In this document: piece by piece, positions 26,825 through 34,799 of the stretch
Layout of the letters: every line of letters starts with the position of its first letter
Numbering within the stretch: position 1 is the stretch's first letter
NCBI GenBank assembly: GCA_964410915.1
Contig: CAYPIU010000010.1
Span: 1-52,111 of the forward strand
Reading direction: 5' to 3'
From: CAZFJG01 sp964410915
GTDB lineage: Bacteria; Synergistota; Synergistia; Synergistales; JAFGMB01
DNA length: 52,111 nucleotides
The notes under the pieces: model-generated
The model's input: the letters and a program-made list of their open reading frames with translations, nothing else
What the model was told of the DNA's origin: nothing
Database searches by the model: none
Position numbers and translations under genes: made by a program

Positions 26825-28228
26825 TTAGCCCCCTTCTTGCTCTTTTGCTTTTTTCTTCACCCTTTTTGCCCACCCAGGAATATTTTTCTGTTTGGCCCTG
26901 GCAACAGCCAGGGCACCCTCGGGGACATCAGAACTGACTACAGACCCGGCACCAGTAAAAGAATCGTCTTCAAGTTTAACAGGTGCAATTAGCATTGTAT
27001 CACTTCCTACAAAACAGTTATTTCCAACAGTAGTTTTATTCTTTTTACTGCCATCATAGTTACATGTTATGGTTCCCGCACCAATGTTTGTATTTCTGCC
27101 GATCCGGGCATCACCAATATAAGAAAGATGAGGAACTTTACTGTATTCTCCTATATGGCTTTTTTTAACTTCAACAAATTTTCCAATGAAAGCATGATCT
27201 TCTACGATCGATCCGTTCCTTATAAAACAGAATGGCCCGACCGTAACATCTGAATCTATACGGCTGTCATGAATAATAACATGGTTAAGCAATCTGGTTT
27301 CAGAACCTACAGCAGAGTCCCTGACCTGCGAAAAACTGCTAATATGAACTCCATTTTCGATCCGGGTTCTTCCAAATAGCTGAACGAAGGGCTCGACATA
27401 AATATCAGAACCCAGAATGGATTCCGGACTGATAAGAACAGAAGCAGGATCAGCCATTTTTACGCCTCTCTCCATCCAGCCATTATTGATCCTCGAGCGC
27501 ATGATCACGGAAACCTCTGAAAGCTGGACAGAATTATTGACACCCTGAAGCTGTTCACTGTCATCACAAAGCAGGGTTGATACCCTTCCATGTTCTTTAT
27601 GAATAAGTGAAACGACATCTGTAAGGTAAAGCTCACCCTGTGCATTTGCAGTATCAAGACGCTTAAGCTGTTCATTAAGAATTTCAGTGCTAAAGATATA
27701 GATACCACTGTTAACTTCGGTTATAAACTTTTCTGAACGTGTGGCATCGGCCTCTTCAACGATTTTCAGGAATTGTCCACCTCTTACTATTCTGCCATAA
27801 CCAGTAGGATCTTCTGCATTGAACGTAAGAAATGTACATAGGTTCTTTTCTGAATTATGTTTTTCAAGAAGAGCATTTAATGTTTCGGACTTGAGAAGCG
27901 GTATATCACCTGGCATAACAAGAACATTTTTGTAGGCTTTCCAGGAATCTGATGAAACAGAAACTGCATGACCAGTTCCAAGCTGATCTTTCTGAAAAAC
28001 TGTCCTGACGTCAGGAAAGTCCTTTGAAAGATATTCTTTAACGGATTCGGACTGATGACCCGTGACAACAACAGTTGATGCCGGTTCGACCTTTTTGAGT
28101 TCTGCAAGAGGATAATAGAGAAGCGGCACATCTATAAGCGTCTGCAAAACCTTTGGTTCTTTACTCAGCATTCTCGTACCTTTGCCTGCACCTAAAACCA
28201 GTGCAATAGTTTCCGAAGCATAGGACAT
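26825..28228 (-). CDS. glmU: bifunctional N-acetylglucosamine-1-phosphate uridyltransferase / glucosamine-1-phosphate acetyltransferase
   Basis: Performs the last two steps of UDP-GlcNAc synthesis. The N-terminal pyrophosphorylase domain has VLGAGKGTRM and MPGDIPLL. The C-terminal left-handed beta-helix has hexapeptide repeats (about 255-440), including NIGAGTITCNYDG and NCFVGSDTMLIAPV. The ATG at 28228 (467 residues) is chosen because GAGGGGTGA lies just upstream and the product then starts near the GAGKGTRM motif; a longer frame to 28264 lacks a Shine-Dalgarno site. It heads the glmU-prs-rplY-pth run. Confidence 0.97.
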   Translation of the reverse strand: MSYASETIALVLGAGKGTRMLSKEPKVLQTLIDVPLLYYPLAELKKVEPASTVVVTGHQSESVKEYLSKDFPDVRTVFQKDQLGTGHAVSVSSDSWKAYKNVLVMPGDIPLLKSETLNALLEKHNSEKNLCTFLTFNAEDPTGYGRIVRGGQFLKIVEEADATRSEKFITEVNSGIYIFSTEILNEQLKRLDTANAQGELYLTDVVSLIHKEHGRVSTLLCDDSEQLQGVNNSVQLSEVSVIMRSRINNGWMERGVKMADPASVLISPESILGSDIYVEPFVQLFGRTRIENGVHISSFSQVRDSAVGSETRLLNHVIIHDSRIDSDVTVGPFCFIRNGSIVEDHAFIGKFVEVKKSHIGEYSKVPHLSYIGDARIGRNTNIGAGTITCNYDGSKKNKTTVGNNCFVGSDTMLIAPVKLEDDSFTGAGSVVSSDVPEGALAVARAKQKNIPGWAKRVKKKAKEQEGG

Positions 28229-28305
28229 TTTTCTCACCCCTCGGGATCTTTCCTTCCCCCGCAAGTATTTACTCTACGAAAAACAAGCATACTACAAAAT
28301 ACATG

Positions 28306-28331
28306 AAAATGGGGGCTCAACAGAACCCCCA
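28306..28331 (-). terminator. terminator after tRNA-Gln
   Basis: On the minus strand TGGGGGTTC, the loop TGTT and GAGCCCCCA form a nine-pair stem (one G-U) followed by TTTT. It lies 11 bases downstream of the tRNA 3' end and before glmU. The 40-odd bases between it and glmU must hold any separate glmU promoter; no clear boxes are seen. Confidence 0.8.
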
Positions 28332-28341
28332 GAAAATCTTA

Positions 28342-28416
28342 TGGCTGGGGTGGCTGGATTCGAACCAGCGATCACGGAGCCAAAGTCCGTTGCCTTGCCA
28401 ACTTGGCTACACCCCA
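28342..28416 (-). tRNA. tRNA-Gln (anticodon TTG)
   Basis: The minus strand folds as a full cloverleaf. The seven-pair acceptor stem is TGGGGTG/CACCCCA, the D-arm begins AGCCAAGTTGGCAAGGCA, the anticodon loop is CTTTGGC with anticodon TTG, and the T-arm contains GGTTCGAATCC. Discriminator G and an encoded 3' CCA are present, giving 75 nucleotides. A U1-A72 first pair is a known tRNA-Gln feature. Confidence 0.97.
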
Positions 28417-28434
28417 TTATCATCGCAGGTAAAT

Positions 28435-28462
28435 ATAGTATCATTGTTAATAAGGGTGTCAA
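28435..28462 (-). promoter_or_regulatory. promoter of tRNA-Gln
   Basis: A perfect -35 TTGACA (28457-28462) and a -10 TACTAT (28435-28440) lie 16 bases apart on the minus strand. A shifted TATATT at 28432-28437 gives 19. The start would be near 28428, about 12 bases before the tRNA. Confidence 0.72.
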
Positions 28463-28472
28463 GATGCATATT
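28444..28472 (+). promoter_or_regulatory. possible divergent promoter for the plus-strand island
   Basis: TTGTTA (28444-28449) and CATATT (28467-28472) are spaced by 17 bases on the plus strand; each matches four of six consensus positions. It overlaps the tRNA-Gln promoter boxes on the opposite strand. Its use by the 28523-30452 genes is inference. Confidence 0.35.
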
Positions 28473-28522
28473 AACAAGTAATATTATAAACATTTATCAG
28501 AAACAACAAAAATATCTGATAA

Positions 28523-28819
28523 TTGAGGAGTGTGACGGCGATTATATCAATTATTCAAATCCTGCACATAGAGAATTTTCATTTCATTTTTCTTTTCTGC
28601 CTTCTCGTACTGAGTTTATTTATTCTATTTCTTTCGCTTTCGGCTTCAAGCAGGAAAGATAACTTTTTCCAGTATTCCGTAATTTTAATGTTACTGGTCT
28701 TCTTTTTAATATCCAGTATTTTCATAGGTACCGAATTCAGCTTTGTAGCTGCTCTGGCTCCGCTCATACCCATGTTAATAGTTATTCTTTATTTTTTTGT
28801 GGCCAGAAACACCAAATAA
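28523..28819 (+). CDS. small hypothetical membrane protein
   Basis: I do not recognise this protein. Up to 98 residues, with about three hydrophobic segments (roughly 20-42, 49-70 and 72-93) and a short charged loop (SSRKDNF) between the first two. It ends in a polar ARNTK tail. The start is unclear: TTG at 28523 has no Shine-Dalgarno site, while GTG at 28532 has GAGGAG only one base away. It lies 24 bases before the CPBP protease gene in the same direction. It could be an accessory subunit or partner of that protease, which is inference from position only. Confidence 0.6.
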   Translation: MRSVTAIISIIQILHIENFHFIFLFCLLVLSLFILFLSLSASSRKDNFFQYSVILMLLVFFLISSIFIGTEFSFVAALAPLIPMLIVILYFFVARNTK

Positions 28820-28843
28820 AACCATATCCACAGGAGGACCTCT

Positions 28844-29362
28844 TTGTTTAAATATTTTTTAATAGCAGCAATAATGCTTTACGGACCTTATCTATGGTGT
28901 ACGATGAGAAAGGAACCAAAAGAAATATACGGGCTGCACTGGGAGATTGACGGCAAAGGCTTACTGCTGGTCTTTTTTTGTACAGTCTTCACTTTGATCC
29001 CTTTGACTTTTGTGGCAGTGAAATGGCCCGGGCAGGATCTTCCACGAACTCTTGCTCTGTCCTCTGTTCTGAATTATTCTGCTGTAGGCATTCTTGCAGC
29101 CATTGTTGAGGAGACTTTTTTCAGGGGATGGCTCCAAACCATAATACGCAGGAATCTTTCAGCTATCTTAACAATTCTTTTGGTATCTTTGATATTCAGT
29201 CTATCTCATCTTTTCGCCGCTACTCACTGGCTGAGACTTGCAACTTTTTTTCCTGGTCTTGTAATGGGATTCCTTAAAGAACGGACGGGCAGTATTTTTC
29301 CGGGTATCCTTTATCACTCACTTGGAAACATCTGGTCTATCTGGTTTTTCCCTGATTTCTGA
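28844..29362 (+). CDS. CPBP family intramembrane glutamic protease (CAAX-protease-like, Abi/PF02517)
   Basis: Polytopic membrane protease of the CPBP/Rce1 superfamily. All three family motifs are present: EExxxR (E89-E90-T-F-F-R94), FxxxH (F118 to H122) and HxxxN (H158 to N162). It has about five hydrophobic segments in 172 residues, which is short for the family. The start is TTG at 28844, with AGGAGG six bases upstream; no ATG fits. Bacterial CPBP members process peptides or exported proteins, but the substrate here is unknown. The next gene encodes a secreted protein 28 bases downstream, which makes it one candidate. Confidence 0.88.
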   Translation: MFKYFLIAAIMLYGPYLWCTMRKEPKEIYGLHWEIDGKGLLLVFFCTVFTLIPLTFVAVKWPGQDLPRTLALSSVLNYSAVGILAAIVEETFFRGWLQTIIRRNLSAILTILLVSLIFSLSHLFAATHWLRLATFFPGLVMGFLKERTGSIFPGILYHSLGNIWSIWFFPDF

Positions 29363-29390
29363 TAAATACATTTAACAGAGGTGATGACCA

Positions 29391-30452
29391 ATGAAAAGAT
29401 ATTTAACAGTTTTACTTCTGTCTTGCATTTTTCTTTGTACATCTGCAATATTGGCCGCAGAAGCTAATGAGGTTGTGATCGAAATTCCCTGCAAAACGGG
29501 TGAAAATGTAATAGCTTATGTGGACGGAGAAAGATCTTTTGATCTTGGAAAAGTACTAAAGGTTCCTTCCGGATCTCGTTGGCCAGCATATACTGCCAGT
29601 GTCTGGGGTACAGAAAGCACAGTCTGTGCATCTGCTGTAAATGCAATTCATTTACTTGTATCCAAAGAAAACGGACGCGGGAGAACTATTAGTATTCTTC
29701 CCTCAGGAACTTTTGCTCCTGCTGCTGGAGAGGGCAGTTCGTTTGTTATAGAAACTCAACCCGGGTTCGGTCTTTTTGGCTCCTTTGCCCCACCAGTTGG
29801 GTCGCGTATCACGATTAAGAATATGATCTCGGGAACTCAGGATCCTTTGAACCATGAATCCCTCGAATGTGTATCAACAAGCATGATGATCCGGTATAAC
29901 ACAAGTACCAGGGGATATCTCATTGACATCGAAAACCGGCCCGGTGGTAGGGTTGTATACTGGAATGATACTGGAGCAGAACTTATAGCAAGAGTTATCA
30001 GACCCGTTTACGGAGTAGGAAGATTTGGGGGTACTTCATTTCAGAGAAATGGAAGATTAAGGGCAAACCACCCGGGTGTAATTGATATAAGCACTTCTCC
30101 ATACGGAACAATAGGTGGATTTCAGATCATTCCACTTTTCCATGCACATTCACATGAAATGAAATCAGCATGGCAGCTGACTCAATGGATGATCCTGGCT
30201 CCACCCAGGGGTTTTGGTTCACTAAAGGGACAGCCTCCCCTTTTCTCCGGAATACTTACCCCCGGAACGCAAAAGGGTGAAAAACTCTGGGACCTGTGGA
30301 GTACCTATGGACGCAGACCGCTTATCCTTGCACGAATAAAAGGAGGCAAATGGCAGGACCTTCCTGCGGGGATAATGAGAAATGATGCAGCCATGAAGGA
30401 TATAACCCATTTCAGGATCTACCTTCCAGTTGACCGGATCCCTCTTGATTGA
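29391..30452 (+). CDS. secreted protein of unknown function
   Basis: I do not recognise a family. A typical signal peptide covers about residues 1-23 (KR, hydrophobic core, then ILAAEA), so export is likely. The 330-residue mature part looks beta-rich, with many Gly, Pro and aromatic residues, Cys at 34, 79 and 160, and a His cluster HAHSH at 251-255 that could bind metal. No membrane anchor or cell-wall sorting motif is seen. The ATG has GAGGTGA upstream. It is last in the island with the small membrane protein and the CPBP protease, and is followed by a terminator. A lineage-specific envelope protein is the safest guess. Confidence 0.75.
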   Translation: MKRYLTVLLLSCIFLCTSAILAAEANEVVIEIPCKTGENVIAYVDGERSFDLGKVLKVPSGSRWPAYTASVWGTESTVCASAVNAIHLLVSKENGRGRTISILPSGTFAPAAGEGSSFVIETQPGFGLFGSFAPPVGSRITIKNMISGTQDPLNHESLECVSTSMMIRYNTSTRGYLIDIENRPGGRVVYWNDTGAELIARVIRPVYGVGRFGGTSFQRNGRLRANHPGVIDISTSPYGTIGGFQIIPLFHAHSHEMKSAWQLTQWMILAPPRGFGSLKGQPPLFSGILTPGTQKGEKLWDLWSTYGRRPLILARIKGGKWQDLPAGIMRNDAAMKDITHFRIYLPVDRIPLD

Positions 30453-30454
30453 CC

Positions 30455-30490
30455 CAGGGCCCTCCTTAAGGAGGGCCCTGAAAGATTTTT
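30455..30490 (+). terminator. terminator of the plus-strand island
   Basis: CAGGGCCCTCC and GGAGGGCCCTG form a perfect palindromic stem around TTAA (30455-30480), then AAAGATTTTT. The T-run is offset by four bases, so this is a fair but not ideal rho-independent terminator. On the opposite strand the hairpin follows glmS without a T-run. Confidence 0.78.
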
Positions 30491-32315
30491 ATTCTACTGT
30501 TACGCTTTTTGCCAGGTTTCTTGGCTGATCTATATCGCAACCGCGATATCTGGCAACGTAATAAGCAAAGAGCTGGAGTGCTATAACACTTAGAAATGGT
30601 GTAAGTTCTACTTCAGTTGGAGGAACATACATTATATTTTCAGCGTTACCGTTGATCTTTTGATCACCATATGTTGCTACAGCGATTATTGGAGCATTTC
30701 TGGCCCTGGCTTCCTGGATATTCGAAAGAACTTTCCCATACAAATGATCTGATGGTATGACAACCACCACAGGAACATCCGGATCAAGGAGAGCAATGGG
30801 ACCATGTTTCATTTCGCCCGCAGCATATGCTTCAGCATGAATATATGATATTTCTTTAAGTTTCAATGCTCCTTCAAGGGCAACGGGGAAAGATGCCCCT
30901 CTGCCAAGAAACAGGAAATCACTGAGATGTGCATATTTATCAGCTATTTCCCTTATAGATTCTCCTTTTTCAAGTATCCATTCAATTTTGTATGGTAGCT
31001 GCTGAAATTCATCCAGTAAGCGCTTTTCCACCTCGGGGACAATAGTAGTCCTCCAGCGTCCAAGCTGAATCGCAAGGAGGTAGAGAACAATAAGCTGTCC
31101 AATAAAGGTCTTTGTGGCGGCAACCCCGATTTCGGGACCAGCTTTGATCTGGAGAAGACTGTCCACTTCCCTTCCGAGGGTTGAATTAGGCATGTTAGTT
31201 ATACCAAGACAGTGAGCGCCCATGGATCTCGCCTTGCGTTCAGCGGCGAGCGTATCAGCAGTTTCTCCTGACTGGGAAACAAAGACCGCCAGGGTTTTAT
31301 GATCGGCTTTTATATTTCTGTAACGATACTCAGAAGCAAAATCTATTCTGACATCAAGATCAGTAACCTGCTCGAAGAGTCGTTCAGCAACCAATGCTGC
31401 ATAATAGGAAGTTCCACATGCAATGATATGAACTTTCTGCCATTGTTTAACGAGATCAGGATCCCAATCAAGTTCTTTTGACAGATCAACATTACCATTG
31501 TCCACCCTGCCGTTAAGAGAGTCTCTCAGGACTCTGCCCTGTTCGTTTATCTCTTTAAGCATGAAGTGAGGATAACCAGACTTCTCTGCCATAGTGGAAT
31601 CCCAATCGACATTGAAGGAAGTTCTTTCAAGCTGTTTTCCAGAACCATCCCACAATTTGATACCTGACTTGCTAAGCTCTGCAATATCCCCGTCATCAAG
31701 ATATATGAAATCCCGGGTATATGGAAGCAGGGCTGGAACATCTGAGGCACAGAATGATTCATTGTCACCTACTCCAAGAACAAGAGGGGATCCCTGCCTT
31801 ACGCAGTATATCCTGTCTGAAACATCCTTGAGCATTATAGCAAGCGCGTATGAACCGGAAAGTCTTTCACCCAGTTCTGTAAGTGCTGAAACCATATCTC
31901 CATCATATATTGTGGACAATAACTGGGCTATAACCTCAGTATCAGTCTGAGTTGTAAATACTACACCCTGATCCTCCAGTTCATTTTTGATTTCCATATA
32001 GTTTTCAATAATACCGTTGTGAACAAGAGTGATCTGTCGGGCCGAATCACAATGAGGATGAGCATTGGTAAATGAAACACCACCATGGGTAGCCCAACGG
32101 GTATGGCCTATACCCTGAACTCCATTGATCGAACAATTTTCAAGGATCTTTTCAAGATCAGCAACTTTACCTACTTCTTTTTCAACATGAATGGTTAAAC
32201 CGTCATGGATCGCCAGCCCAGCTGAATCATAACCTCTGTATTCCAGCCTTCTCAATCCATCCATTAAAACATCTCTAACGCACTTTACACCTGTATATCC
32301 TACTATTCCACACAT
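30489..32315 (-). CDS. glmS: glutamine-fructose-6-phosphate aminotransferase (isomerizing)
   Basis: First step of hexosamine synthesis: fructose-6-phosphate plus glutamine to glucosamine-6-phosphate. The N-terminal Ntn glutaminase starts with MCGIVGYTG, where Cys2 is the nucleophile after Met removal. HTRWATHGG and HNGIIENY follow. Two SIS domains (about 285-600) contain CGTSYYAA, SQSGETADT and the C-terminal LAKSVTVE. The start must be 32315 (608 residues) because the Cys has to become the N-terminus; a longer frame to 32387 runs through the ribozyme. Expression is probably controlled by the glmS ribozyme in its leader. Confidence 0.98.
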   Translation of the reverse strand: MCGIVGYTGVKCVRDVLMDGLRRLEYRGYDSAGLAIHDGLTIHVEKEVGKVADLEKILENCSINGVQGIGHTRWATHGGVSFTNAHPHCDSARQITLVHNGIIENYMEIKNELEDQGVVFTTQTDTEVIAQLLSTIYDGDMVSALTELGERLSGSYALAIMLKDVSDRIYCVRQGSPLVLGVGDNESFCASDVPALLPYTRDFIYLDDGDIAELSKSGIKLWDGSGKQLERTSFNVDWDSTMAEKSGYPHFMLKEINEQGRVLRDSLNGRVDNGNVDLSKELDWDPDLVKQWQKVHIIACGTSYYAALVAERLFEQVTDLDVRIDFASEYRYRNIKADHKTLAVFVSQSGETADTLAAERKARSMGAHCLGITNMPNSTLGREVDSLLQIKAGPEIGVAATKTFIGQLIVLYLLAIQLGRWRTTIVPEVEKRLLDEFQQLPYKIEWILEKGESIREIADKYAHLSDFLFLGRGASFPVALEGALKLKEISYIHAEAYAAGEMKHGPIALLDPDVPVVVVIPSDHLYGKVLSNIQEARARNAPIIAVATYGDQKINGNAENIMYVPPTEVELTPFLSVIALQLFAYYVARYRGCDIDQPRNLAKSVTVE

Positions 32316-32360
32316 AGAAAGTAGAATCGCACCGCCTCTCACTAAAAACACGAGAGAAAG

Positions 32361-32500
32361 ATCCAACTGTTTTGTCCATTCGATCACTCGAAGATTTGTC
32401 AGTTAGATTGAGGGCATCTTTCCAAAGCCCCGGGGCACCCGCCGATAGTTCGATAAACCCCGTCCTCGTCAACTGGTATCTTTACCAGCCCAGGCGCTTT
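32361..32500 (-). ncRNA. glmS ribozyme / glucosamine-6-phosphate riboswitch
   Basis: Between galU and glmS the minus strand shows the conserved core. The cleavage-site motif A|GCGCC falls between 32498 and 32497. The P2 hairpin CTGGTA-AAGA-TACCAG (32473-32488) is followed by TTGACGAGGA. Then come TTATCGA and TATCGGCGGGTGCC (about 32434-32458), matching the B. subtilis pseudoknot region, and the terminal GGACAAAA motif near 32371-32377 closed by an AACTG/CAGTT stem. Glucosamine-6-phosphate acts as a cofactor for self-cleavage, which destabilises the glmS mRNA. The 3' end is about 45 bases before the glmS ATG. Confidence 0.95.
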
Positions 32501-32514
32501 TCATAACCGCATAA

Positions 32515-33390
32515 TTACAGAGATTCATTATAGGCCTTCTGAACCACCTCCCTGAGTTCTTCCCTCGACATAGCCATCCGGACTGTAGCATCAAGCCAGC
32601 CTTTGAGGGTTCCGCAATCCAGCCTTCGCCCCTTGTATCGATAGCCCCACACAGGCTCTTCATTGAGAAGAAGCCTTATTGCATCTGTCAACTGATATTC
32701 TCCCCCTGATCCCCTTTCGGATCTCTTGAGCATTTCAAAAATGGTGGGAGAAAGAACATATCTTCCCATAATGGCCAATCTGCTTGGAGAATCCTCGAGT
32801 GCAGGCTTTTCAACAAGATCAGTAATTCTGAAAACACCTGGTTCAACTTCTTCTTCGGTTGCAACAATACCATACCTGGATACATCTGCCGAATCGACTT
32901 CCTCAAGTGCAATGATACTTCCGCCATATTTTTCATGAACCTTTATAAGCTGAGAAAGAACAGGCTCGGTAGAATCCATTACATCATCCGGGAGAATAAC
33001 TCCAAAGAAAGAATCACTGCATATACTTTCTCCACATAGCACTGCATGTCCAAGTCCAAGAGGCTTGGGTTGTCTTATTGACATAAACTGGGCTTTTTCC
33101 GGAATTGAAGATATTATTTCATACAGATCACTTTTGCCCTTCTCAAGTAAAATGTTCTCAAGTTCTGATGAACTGTCAAAATAATCCTCAATGGAAGTTT
33201 TATTCCTTCCAGTAATAAAAATGACAGAACTACATCCCGAAAAAACAGCTTCGTCGACTCCATATGCTATGACAGGCCTGTCCATAAGCGGAAGCATCTC
33301 TTTCGGAAGTTCTTTTGTTGCTGGCAGAAAACGTGTTCCAAGCCCACCAACGGGAAACATGCATTTGGTAACAGTGCTGCGAAGATCCAT
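32515..33390 (-). CDS. galU: UTP-glucose-1-phosphate uridylyltransferase
   Basis: Forms UDP-glucose from UTP and glucose-1-phosphate for envelope glycans. The nucleotide-binding start MFPVGGLGTRFLPATK, the LPDDVM metal site and the IVEKP-like LVEKPALEDSPS segment are typical. 291 residues matches GalU. AGGAGG precedes the ATG. It lies between glmM and glmS. The glmS ribozyme starts about 15 bases after its stop, so ribozyme cleavage would separate the galU and glmS parts of a shared transcript. Confidence 0.95.
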   Translation of the reverse strand: MDLRSTVTKCMFPVGGLGTRFLPATKELPKEMLPLMDRPVIAYGVDEAVFSGCSSVIFITGRNKTSIEDYFDSSSELENILLEKGKSDLYEIISSIPEKAQFMSIRQPKPLGLGHAVLCGESICSDSFFGVILPDDVMDSTEPVLSQLIKVHEKYGGSIIALEEVDSADVSRYGIVATEEEVEPGVFRITDLVEKPALEDSPSRLAIMGRYVLSPTIFEMLKRSERGSGGEYQLTDAIRLLLNEEPVWGYRYKGRRLDCGTLKGWLDATVRMAMSREELREVVQKAYNESL

Positions 33391-33405
33391 CTTAAAAACC
33401 TCCTG

Positions 33406-34791
33406 TCAATTCAAAGAATAGTGCTGTCTGATATCCTGTACCAGTTGACCAGAGACCTGCTCAAGCAATACTTCATCCCTTGCTTCAACAAGGACCCTGA
33501 GAAGTGGCTCTGTCCCGGAGGGCCTTACAAATATTCTACCCAGCCCCTGGAGTTTCTCATTAGCCTGATCAAGCATGGACTTAAATTCAGGATCATTGAT
33601 TATACGCCTATGGTCCGATACACAGATATTTGTCAATAACTGCGGATATCTTTGAAATCTGTCTGCGAGGGTCTGAATATCCAGCCCCACTTCGCAACAG
33701 GCCTTCAGAAACAGGATCCCTGTGCATGGACCATCCCCGGTAGTCGAAAACCCATCTATAATCAGATGACCAGACTGCTCTCCGCCGATCTTGGATCCCT
33801 TTTCACGCATGGTCTTAAACACATACCTGTCTCCAACCGGACATCTGTGAACAGCTATACCTTTATTCGACAAATGATCCTCAAGTGCCATATTACTCAT
33901 AACAGTAGCTGTAAGACCTGAACCAATAGCTCTTTCAGAATCAAGCCACAATGACAGTATCCACATCATAATATCTCCGTCTATAACCCTTCCACTGGAA
34001 TCCATGAGCAGGACTCTATCAGCATCACCATCAAAGGCAATACCAAGTTCAGCTTTACTTTCCAGGACCCTTTTCCTGAGATTGGCAAGATCCATTACAC
34101 CATATCGGTCATTTATGTTTATACCATCTGGCTCATTACCGATAATTTCCCAGTTAAGATCATATCTTTCCACCAGTTCCGGTATTACTTCGGAAGCTGC
34201 CCCGTTTGCACAGTCAACAACACAGAAAATCTTGTTAGCCCGGGAATCTGAAAACAGACCCCACAATCTTTTCAGGTAGGAATCACGGATATCAACATCA
34301 CATTCATAAGTACCGATCGAGGCACCTGTGGGTCGCCAGTCGTCAAGAAAGTTATCCTCAAGATATTCCTCAATTGCTATCTCGTCATCATCAGAAAGTT
34401 TGCAACCCTTTGAATCAAGGAACTTTATTCCGTTATATTCCGCTGGATTATGCGAAGCACTTATTACAACTCCACCGTGCAGACCTGAAGCCTTGACTGC
34501 GTAACTTACTTCAGGAGTTGGAGAAACACCTATAACTTTTACGTAAGCACCTGCAGATGTAAGACCCGCTATTACAGCAGACTCGATCATTTGACCAGAG
34601 CGTCTTGTATCCCTTCCTATGACAAGACTGGGCCTGGGGACACCTTTTTCAGTAAGAAATAGTACAAAGGCCCTTCCCAGCCTCATTGCCATCTCCGGAG
34701 TCATTACTCCCCTGTTTGCAACATCACGAACCCCATCTGTACCGAAGAGGCAACGGATCTTTCTTCCATCAGGGATTTTCAAGACGTCCAC
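33406..34791 (-). CDS. glmM: phosphoglucosamine mutase
   Basis: Interconverts glucosamine-6-phosphate and glucosamine-1-phosphate, the step between GlmS and GlmU. It has LFGTDGVRD, the phosphoserine loop VISASHNPAEYNG (active Ser near 110), metal loop DGDADR, sugar loop GEQSGH, and phosphate-binding RPSGTEPLLRV. 461 residues including a start at GTG 34791; TTG at 34782 with AGGTGG upstream is an equally good start. It is eight bases after cdaR, giving the classic cdaA-cdaR-glmM cluster. Confidence 0.97.
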   Translation of the reverse strand: MDVLKIPDGRKIRCLFGTDGVRDVANRGVMTPEMAMRLGRAFVLFLTEKGVPRPSLVIGRDTRRSGQMIESAVIAGLTSAGAYVKVIGVSPTPEVSYAVKASGLHGGVVISASHNPAEYNGIKFLDSKGCKLSDDDEIAIEEYLEDNFLDDWRPTGASIGTYECDVDIRDSYLKRLWGLFSDSRANKIFCVVDCANGAASEVIPELVERYDLNWEIIGNEPDGININDRYGVMDLANLRKRVLESKAELGIAFDGDADRVLLMDSSGRVIDGDIMMWILSLWLDSERAIGSGLTATVMSNMALEDHLSNKGIAVHRCPVGDRYVFKTMREKGSKIGGEQSGHLIIDGFSTTGDGPCTGILFLKACCEVGLDIQTLADRFQRYPQLLTNICVSDHRRIINDPEFKSMLDQANEKLQGLGRIFVRPSGTEPLLRVLVEARDEVLLEQVSGQLVQDIRQHYSLN

Positions 34792-34799
34792 CTACCTAT

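Noticed and set aside
32316..32387. 24-residue N-terminal extension of glmS
   Set aside because: GlmS needs Cys at position 2 after the initiator Met, and the extension is ribozyme RNA.
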